35,229 nucleotides of DNA from Dysgonamonadaceae bacterium (GTDB taxonomy: Bacteria > Bacteroidota > Bacteroidia > Bacteroidales > Azobacteroidaceae): assembly GCA_031272075.1 (NCBI GenBank), contig JAISUK010000035.1, positions 1 to 35,229 on the forward strand. The letters are read 5' to 3'. The notes beneath the pieces were generated by a model. That model was not told the DNA's origin, made no database searches, and worked only from the letters and a program-made list of their open reading frames with translations. The position numbers and the translations under genes were made by a program. Below are positions 25,789 to 35,229 of the stretch, one piece after another; the first letter of the stretch is position 1; the number at the start of each line of letters is the position of its first letter.

Positions 25789-25884
25789 TTTATGAGTACA
25801 TTTAAGAAGATTCCCTTGTTCAAGGGAAGGATATTGAGTAACAATGGAAACAAATTCCGCTCGAACAGAGATATCAACTATCGA

Positions 25885-26982
25885 ATGAAACAATGGTTTA
25901 CCGCTGTGGCATTTGTCGCACTGGGTATGTTCGCTGCCTGCGATAGCGATGATTACGAAACCGGTATCCGAAGCGGAGGAGGCAGCCTGGCCGAAAAGAT
26001 CGATGGCCGCGTGGCGCTGGCGTATGTCACCTATTATGGGACGAGTGTTCCGAATCCGGACTATTTTACGCACCTCAATTACGCTTTCGCAGAACCTGTT
26101 GTAGACAACGGCGTCTATAAAGGATTTGTATTGCAAGGCGATGAATCGCGCTTTCAACAGATTGCAGCATTAAAAAAATCAAATCCCGATCTGAAGATCT
26201 GCATTTCTTTTACCAACAGTACCACAGGCGGCGGTTTCTCCGTATTGGCTAAATCAGACGCATACCGGAAAGCCTTCGCGAATGACTGTAAAGCGTTTCT
26301 TCAGGAATGGGGCATCGACGGTGTTGATATGGACTGGGAATTTCCGGGCTTGACGTGGTCAACCGGCGTCTATGACGTGGCTGTCGATGTCGCTAATCAT
26401 GTTTTGCTGATGGCTCAACTGCGCGAAACGCTGGGCAGTAAGTATTTGCTTACCTACGCGGGATACTGCAACGACAAACAGGCTGTCGCCGGCGGCAGTC
26501 GCTATATCGACATCGCTGCCGTCGCTCCGTATGTCGATTTCGTCAATATCATGACCTACGATCTGGACGAAGCGCCGCATCATCAATCGGGATTGGAATA
26601 CCCCGCAGGCGTGTCCGACTGCAAACGCGCCGTCCAGGCTTATCTCGATGCAGGCATGGACCCCAACAAACTGGTGCTGGGCGTCCCGTTTTATGGCCGA
26701 CGTTCGTTTTCCACTTCACCGGGCGCCATCAATTACAAGGACATCATAAAACTGGACCAACAGTCGTATAAGATTGACAACTGGGATGCTGCGGCTTCCG
26801 TGCCCTACGTTACTTACAACGGCCAATACTATTGTGGTTACGACAACGACAAGAGCATCGCCCTCAAAGGCGAATGGTTGCTGGCCAAAGGGATGAAAGG
26901 CATGATGTATTGGGATTACGACGGCGACGATGCTGCCGGTACGCTCCGGAAAGCAGTTTGGCAAGCTGTCATGTCAAAATAA
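25885..26982 (+). CDS. GH18 family glycosidase lipoprotein (chitinase / endo-beta-N-acetylglucosaminidase)
   Basis: 365 residues from the ATG at 25885, which gives a clean lipoprotein signal (MKQWFTAVAFVALGMFAAC, Cys19). An upstream in-frame ATG at 25792 would add 31 polar residues before the signal and is unlikely. GH18 TIM barrel: VALAYVTYYG at beta-1, LKICISFTNS at beta-3, and DGVDMDWEFPG with Asp145, Asp148, Asp150 and catalytic acid Glu152 (complete DxxDxDxE). FVNIMTYDL, VLGVPFYGRRSF and MKGMMYWDYDGDD are later strands, including the Trp at the barrel floor. Cleaves beta-1,4 bonds next to N-acetylglucosamine by substrate-assisted catalysis. Probably faces the cell surface or periplasm. 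Identifies GlcNAc glycans as the locus substrate. Confidence 0.94.
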   Translation: MKQWFTAVAFVALGMFAACDSDDYETGIRSGGGSLAEKIDGRVALAYVTYYGTSVPNPDYFTHLNYAFAEPVVDNGVYKGFVLQGDESRFQQIAALKKSNPDLKICISFTNSTTGGGFSVLAKSDAYRKAFANDCKAFLQEWGIDGVDMDWEFPGLTWSTGVYDVAVDVANHVLLMAQLRETLGSKYLLTYAGYCNDKQAVAGGSRYIDIAAVAPYVDFVNIMTYDLDEAPHHQSGLEYPAGVSDCKRAVQAYLDAGMDPNKLVLGVPFYGRRSFSTSPGAINYKDIIKLDQQSYKIDNWDAAASVPYVTYNGQYYCGYDNDKSIALKGEWLLAKGMKGMMYWDYDGDDAAGTLRKAVWQAVMSK

Positions 26983-27009
26983 AATGGTGAATCCAGCATT
27001 TTCAACACG

Positions 27010-28191
27010 ATGAATCATTCTTCAGCCACTTCCGCCCGGATCGTCTCTATTGATGCGTTCCGGGCGATCACCATGCTCCTGATGGTTTTTGTGAACGACC
27101 TCTGGAGTGTAAAGGGCGTTCCGCATTGGATGCAACATGCCGCCTTCAACGAAGATATGTTGGGATTGAGCGATGTGGTCTTTCCCGCTTTCCTGTTTGT
27201 ACTGGGCATGTCTATTCCGTTTGCGCTGGATGGCCGTCTCAAGAAAGGAGAGTCCAAACTCCGTGTGCTCGGACATATCCTGATTCGTTCTGTCGCTCTG
27301 CTGATTATGGGATTGTTTTCCGTGAACAGCGGCGCCGGATTGTCGGCCTCAGTGGGCATCAGTAAACCGGTATTTTCACTGGTGATGGTGACTTGTTTTT
27401 TCGTTATCTGGAACAACTATCCCGCAACCGTAAGCCGGTCGTGGAAAAGCATATTTAAGATCATGCGAATTGCCGCCTTCTGCGTGCTTGTTTTCCTCGC
27501 AGTGATCTACCGCGATGCTTCCGGAGGCGTCTTTCGAACACGCTGGTGGGGAATACTCGGTTTGATCGGATGGACCTACCTGATCTGTGCAATCATCTAC
27601 CTCTTTGCGCGAAAGAAACTCCCCGTGCTTATTGCAGCATACATTTGCTTTATCCTGTTGTGTATGGGAGCAGCGAATAAACAATTAGGAGCATTTGCAG
27701 GAATCCTTCCCGGCAACGGCTGTTTTCATGCGTTCACGATGGGAGGCCTCCTGTTGTCGCTGGCGATTCATTATTATAAAGGAATGAATCATACAAAAAG
27801 AATCTTTTGTGCGGCGATTGGGGGCGTGGTGAGCATCCTGTTGGGATTCCTCGTCAACCGGTGGTGGATCATCTCGAAATTACAAGAAACACCGACCTGG
27901 CTGTTTTATTGTACAGGCATCTCCGTACTGTGTTATTTACTGCTCTATTGGCTGACGGATCTGCATAAACAAGTCGGATGGATGAAAGTCATCAAGCCTG
28001 CCGGTACGTCTACACTGACTTGCTACCTGGTGCCGTCCATACTTTACGCTGTTTTTACATTGACCGGCTTCCATGTCACGGGATTTATGGCGCAAGGCGC
28101 TATGGGATTGGTGAAATGTGCAATCTTCGCCTTTTTCACTGTGTTTATCACAGGCGTGTTGGAAAAGATACATATCAAACTCAAATTGTAA
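27010..28191 (+). CDS. NagX-like membrane acyltransferase (DUF5009 / heparan-glucosaminide N-acetyltransferase-like)
   Basis: 393 residues with about 10-11 membrane segments. The start RIVSIDAFRAITMLLMVFVND is the family signature, and HAAFNEDMLGLSDVVFPAFLF followed by VLGMSIPF carries the conserved His that is the acetyl carrier position in the human lysosomal enzyme HGSNAT. Related bacterial NagX genes lie in chitin and GlcNAc clusters and are thought to move acetyl groups across the inner membrane to glucosamine. It lies 27 bp after the GH18 gene, probably in the same transcript. This would re-acetylate glucosamine units in the periplasm. Family assignment fairly sure; activity inferred. 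Confidence 0.87.
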   Translation: MNHSSATSARIVSIDAFRAITMLLMVFVNDLWSVKGVPHWMQHAAFNEDMLGLSDVVFPAFLFVLGMSIPFALDGRLKKGESKLRVLGHILIRSVALLIMGLFSVNSGAGLSASVGISKPVFSLVMVTCFFVIWNNYPATVSRSWKSIFKIMRIAAFCVLVFLAVIYRDASGGVFRTRWWGILGLIGWTYLICAIIYLFARKKLPVLIAAYICFILLCMGAANKQLGAFAGILPGNGCFHAFTMGGLLLSLAIHYYKGMNHTKRIFCAAIGGVVSILLGFLVNRWWIISKLQETPTWLFYCTGISVLCYLLLYWLTDLHKQVGWMKVIKPAGTSTLTCYLVPSILYAVFTLTGFHVTGFMAQGAMGLVKCAIFAFFTVFITGVLEKIHIKLKL

Positions 28192-28197
28192 GAAGAG

Positions 28198-28395
28198 CTA
28201 CGCCTCTACAATTTGATAATCAGCCAATTTTCCTTCAGCTCTGTTGAAGGCGACGCCGATTTTTACCAAACGCTTGCCATCGGTTTGATAAGGCAACAGG
28301 TAATCGTTGGAATCAATCTGTTGCAAGGCCTCTTCGACGGTGGCGCTGTCATTTTCGCAGTTATATCTAATGTCCCAATGCTGCAAAGTTAGCAT
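28198..28395 (-). pseudogene. C-terminal remnant of an AAA-ATPase/PD-(D/E)XK nuclease-type gene
   Basis: 65 codons on the minus strand. EEALQQIDSNDYLLPYQTDG followed by KRLVKIGVAFN matches the C-terminal end of the large Bacteroidales family of predicted AAA-ATPases with a DUF1703 PD-(D/E)XK domain (normally about 500 residues). A stop lies in frame at 28408-28410 just upstream, and no ATPase part is found. It is thus a decayed 3' end, not a small functional gene. It marks an old insertion or deletion between the GlcNAc locus and the beta-galactosidase. Confidence 0.7.
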
Positions 28396-28532
28396 AATAA
28401 ATCCGTATTACATGCAATGCCTGACAATTTCAGATAAATTTTATTTTGTGTATAGATGACGAACTCGGTTATTTCGTAATAAATATTTGCTTTAGCGTGA
28501 ATCATTAATAAAATATCATTATCTTTACCAGC

Positions 28533-28623
28533 CTGAAACGAGCATGATTTTACCATCAACCAAGTTGAAGACAATAATGACATGCGAGTTCCATACGACC
28601 TTATAAAAACATATTTTGGATGT
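28533..28623 (+). repeat. Dispersed leader repeat, copy D1 (tandem)
   Basis: First of two tandem copies. It begins CTGAAACGAGCATGATTTTA and differs from copies A, B, C and F by TACCATCAACCAAGTTGAAG in the middle, so it is a second subtype. It ends GGATGTATG, where the ATG is shared with the start of D2; the inverted repeat CATACG can still pair through a G-T wobble. The internal frame is open for 20 codons (starts MILPSTKLKT, ends CEFHTTL). Confidence 0.88.
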
Positions 28624-33165
<4,542 letters not shown>

Positions 33166-33168
<3 letters not shown>

Positions 33169-33259
33169 ACGTCAATAATTTGTTTTCAAAAGGTCGTATG
33201 GAACTCGCATGTCATTATTGGCATCAGCTTGGATGTTTGAAAATCATGCTCGTTTCATA
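33166..33259 (-). repeat. Dispersed start-codon leader repeat, copy F
   Basis: About 94 bp. Minus-strand ATGAAACGAGCATGATTTTC to ATTGACGTATG, with the ATG used by the TlpA-like gene. Small changes (CTGATGCC for TTGATGAC) do not affect the CATACG/CGTATG inverted repeat; loop 23 nt. Confidence 0.9.
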
Positions 33260-33261
33260 TT

Positions 33262-33320
33262 TTTTAAGTGGTTAGCGGCTAGAAATTTCCAACCACTAAC
33301 CACTAACCACTAACCACTAA
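33262..33320 (-). terminator. Heptamer repeat and hairpin between two minus-strand genes
   Basis: The sense (minus) strand after the upstream gene's TAG stop reads as four TTAGTGG/TGGTTAG heptamer units (CCACTAA on plus, about 33294-33320), then a spacer, then CTAACCACTTA. A stem of about 10 bp can form between a TTAGTGGTTAG unit and CTAACCACTTA, followed by A-rich sequence. It lies exactly between the DUF1735-type gene and the leader repeat of the TlpA-like gene, so it may act as a terminator. The lack of a U-run makes that uncertain. Confidence 0.5.
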
Positions 33321-34837
33321 TTTGTATATACATAGAATTGCAGCCATCCGATATATCGCGTGCCGCTGGTGAGGGCGGGCTTCACATTGCGCAGAATAAT
33401 ATAGCGCGCCGAAGGAATCGCCGGAGCGATTTGCACGTAGACATAGCGGAGGCAGTTGTCGATGGTGCCGATATACGATTCTTCGTATTGTGCAAATTGG
33501 GCTTCGGTGGCATATCCCACTTCATAGGATTTGGCAAAACGGTTCGCGGTGGATGAATAGCCATCGAGTTCGATGCCGGAGATGTTATTCACATCTTTGC
33601 CCAAATCGATGACGACATTCAGCGCGAAATCATCCGTCGTGGAAGTGAAGTAGGTCGTACCTGTTCCGTCCGTCACCATGTTGATTGCCGGATAGCTTGC
33701 CGAATAAGGCGCTTTCGTCAGATAGGTCGCTGCCTCGCGGACGTCAACGGCATAGCCGCTGCGGTTGGTTTGCTTAGCGCCCAATGCTGCTTCTGCGGTG
33801 GCATCCACGGCAGAGGCAGTCTTATAGACCGACACCGTGCGTCCGGCGTCGTTAACCTGGTTGCTCACCCTGACGATGAAATAGTGCTCTTTGGCGGTAT
33901 TATCCGCAGCTGCTCCATCGACGCCGGTTACCGATTTGATCTCCAGCGGTACCAGATAAATTCCGGCTGTGGAAGGCTTGCTGCTGGCCGGTCCCAATGT
34001 TCCGGCAACGGAAGATTCCGTTTTCCCCATCGTCAGGTTCACTGTCGGAAGAGTGGCGGATGAGGACGGGTAATTCGTCTTGTTCTTAGTGTTATAGCTG
34101 CTTATCAAGCTATTATTGACTTCCAGCGAGACATTTACGTCATTGTCTATAGCTTGTTTGGTCAGCGTGAACGGCATCTTCCAGTCCCAGGTATTCATGA
34201 GCATCCCGTCCATATCGGTCTCCGTGCCGCTGAATTTCACGCCGATCTTTTGAATCACGGTGATGATGACATAGCATACCCGTTCGTCATAATTGATCTT
34301 TGTGCCGTTACCTGCCACAGTAAGCATGCGCAAAGGCATCAGATAGATTTGTTGCCCGGTGTTGCCCGTAATCCCGTTGAAAGCCGACAATTTGCCGGTA
34401 TAGGCGAAAGAAACGGAATCTTTGGAAATCGTTTCTCCTTCGGGAATGGTGAGGGAAGTTTTAGTGGTAAATTCACCTGGAAACTGCACATAGCTGGTGC
34501 CTTCCTTTGCCCGATACACATCGAGCAAGGCGTCATCCCGCAAGAACTTCACTTTCGTTTCGCTGACCACCGGCTGGGCGGAATGTACCGGAAATTGAAT
34601 CCAGAGCGTATCCAGTTCTTTCGTATCAGCATCGTAGAGTCGCGATCCATCGTTGACAGTATGCACCAGCGTATAGTGTATCGTTTGTTCCTTGACGTCC
34701 ACATAGACGTCGTTGGAAGCTTCGACACTGGTAATATCCTGAAAATCGTTAATATTTTTGTCGCAACCGCCAAGCGCCATCACGCCGACAAGCAGCGTCA
34801 AGGCACAAGCGTATTTTATTGCTATCAGATTCTTCAT
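33317..34837 (-). CDS. DUF1735-type surface lipoprotein with C-terminal discoidin-like domain
   Basis: 506 residues. Lipoprotein signal to GVMALGGC (Cys25), then DKNINDF. Residues about 50-190 (WIQFPVHSAQPVVSETKVKF, IPEGETISKDSVSFAY, YLMPLRML) and about 205-330 (FTLTKQAIDNDVNVSLEVNN, GIYLVPLEIKSV) are two beta-domains of the DUF1735 kind (BT_3987-like), found on Bacteroidota glycan-binding proteins and GH18 partners. Residues about 370-506 (INMVTDGTGTTYFTSTTDDF, VVIDLGKDVNNISGIELDG, YIILRNVKPAL) look like an F5/8-type C (discoidin) galactose-binding fold. Probably binds glycan at the surface. Follows the next upstream gene by 20 bp, so same transcript. Confidence 0.85.
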   Translation of the reverse strand: MKNLIAIKYACALTLLVGVMALGGCDKNINDFQDITSVEASNDVYVDVKEQTIHYTLVHTVNDGSRLYDADTKELDTLWIQFPVHSAQPVVSETKVKFLRDDALLDVYRAKEGTSYVQFPGEFTTKTSLTIPEGETISKDSVSFAYTGKLSAFNGITGNTGQQIYLMPLRMLTVAGNGTKINYDERVCYVIITVIQKIGVKFSGTETDMDGMLMNTWDWKMPFTLTKQAIDNDVNVSLEVNNSLISSYNTKNKTNYPSSSATLPTVNLTMGKTESSVAGTLGPASSKPSTAGIYLVPLEIKSVTGVDGAAADNTAKEHYFIVRVSNQVNDAGRTVSVYKTASAVDATAEAALGAKQTNRSGYAVDVREAATYLTKAPYSASYPAINMVTDGTGTTYFTSTTDDFALNVVIDLGKDVNNISGIELDGYSSTANRFAKSYEVGYATEAQFAQYEESYIGTIDNCLRYVYVQIAPAIPSARYIILRNVKPALTSGTRYIGWLQFYVYTN

Positions 34838-34857
34838 ATTGTGATTATCCTTTAGAG

Positions 34858-35229
34858 TTATTTTTTCTTAAAATCAAGACCAACAACCTTGCCCAATCCT
34901 GTGAAAGACATGGTGACTTGTTTGGGTGCCAAAACTGGCTCTGCCGCTATCATGTTATCCGTAGGATATTTAGCGAGTTCCAGCGTGCCGCTGTTTGCAT
35001 CTAACAGTGTGAATACTTCCAGCTTACCACATTCTTCTTTCGCTTTCGAAGCATTGTAGGTGGCAACTACCAAGCCTTTTTCCACAGAATCACCCACTTT
35101 ATAGACAGCAGAACCGTTGGTGTTTGGATAAGTGAATTTAAAGGCAGTAATCTCACTGTAACCGTCTCTCACAAACAGGTTGGTTATCTCCGTTTCTAAA
35201 GCGGTGGCGCCGGAGGTATCTACTTTATA
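34858..35229 (-). CDS. C-terminal part of an unrecognised surface/lipoprotein gene
   Basis: The minus-strand frame is open from the window edge to the stop at 34858, so the 5' part lies outside. A GTG at 35172 could be read as a start, but the frame continues upstream without a stop (YKVDTSGATALETEITN), so it is a truncated gene. The 123 visible residues are beta-rich, with a VYKVGDSVEKGLVVATYNAS stretch and a lysine-rich end (GLDFKKK). No family is recognised. The 20-bp gap to the DUF1735-type lipoprotein places both in one operon, likely another surface glycan-binding set. Confidence 0.75.
   Translation of the reverse strand, partial: YKVDTSGATALETEITNLFVRDGYSEITAFKFTYPNTNGSAVYKVGDSVEKGLVVATYNASKAKEECGKLEVFTLLDANSGTLELAKYPTDNMIAAEPVLAPKQVTMSFTGLGKVVGLDFKKK

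Noticed and set aside
25792-25884. Upstream start of the GH18 gene
   Set aside because: It would place polar residues before a perfect lipoprotein signal peptide; the ATG at 25885 is favoured.

Overview
The window is chromosomal DNA from a member of the Bacteroidota, most likely order Bacteroidales. The support is a SusC/SusD outer-membrane pair, several lipoproteins with Bacteroidota-type signal peptides, promoters that fit the TTTG / TAnnTTTG pattern, and almost no Shine-Dalgarno sequences. No tRNA, rRNA, CRISPR array, transposase or phage gene is visible.

Layout. 1-869 (minus): 5' part of a secreted beta-helix protein cut by the window edge. 870-1248: a non-coding stretch with a dispersed leader repeat and two palindromes. 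1249-3024 (plus): a long mannose-6-phosphate isomerase-like protein. 3034-5514 (minus): rpiB and transketolase. 5608-10509 (minus): galactose block galM - sugar/H+ symporter - galK - serine hydrolase. 10617-11420 (minus): nagB, divergent from a plus-strand run. 11552-28191 (plus): two ROK kinases, an MFS transporter, a SIS protein, a creatininase-family amidohydrolase, SusC, SusD, a lipoprotein, a polytopic membrane protein, a haem-motif beta-propeller protein, a GH18 glycosidase and a NagX-like acyltransferase. 28198-28395: a remnant of a PD-(D/E)XK nuclease-type gene. 28743-31892 (plus): a GH2 beta-galactosidase whose end overlaps a convergent TlpA-like gene (31810-33168, minus). 33317-35229 (minus): a DUF1735-type lipoprotein and the 3' part of another surface protein.

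How the genes fit together. The plus-strand run reads as a polysaccharide utilisation locus for a GlcNAc-containing glycan (chitin-type oligosaccharide, N-glycan or peptidoglycan fragment). GH18 would cleave at the surface, SusCD would import, NagX may acetylate glucosamine units at the inner membrane, an MFS protein would move the sugar into the cytoplasm, ROK kinases would phosphorylate it, and NagB would feed fructose-6-phosphate. Galactose removed by the GH2 enzyme would enter through galM/galK, and tkt/rpiB/PMI-like serve central sugar phosphates. No nagA is present in the window.

The most unusual signal is a roughly 91-103 bp repeat present six times at five loci. It always has the same orientation to, and lies directly before, an otherwise unrelated gene. 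At four loci its last three bases are the start codon of that gene, and an inverted repeat CATACG...CGTATG could fold the start codon into a stem.
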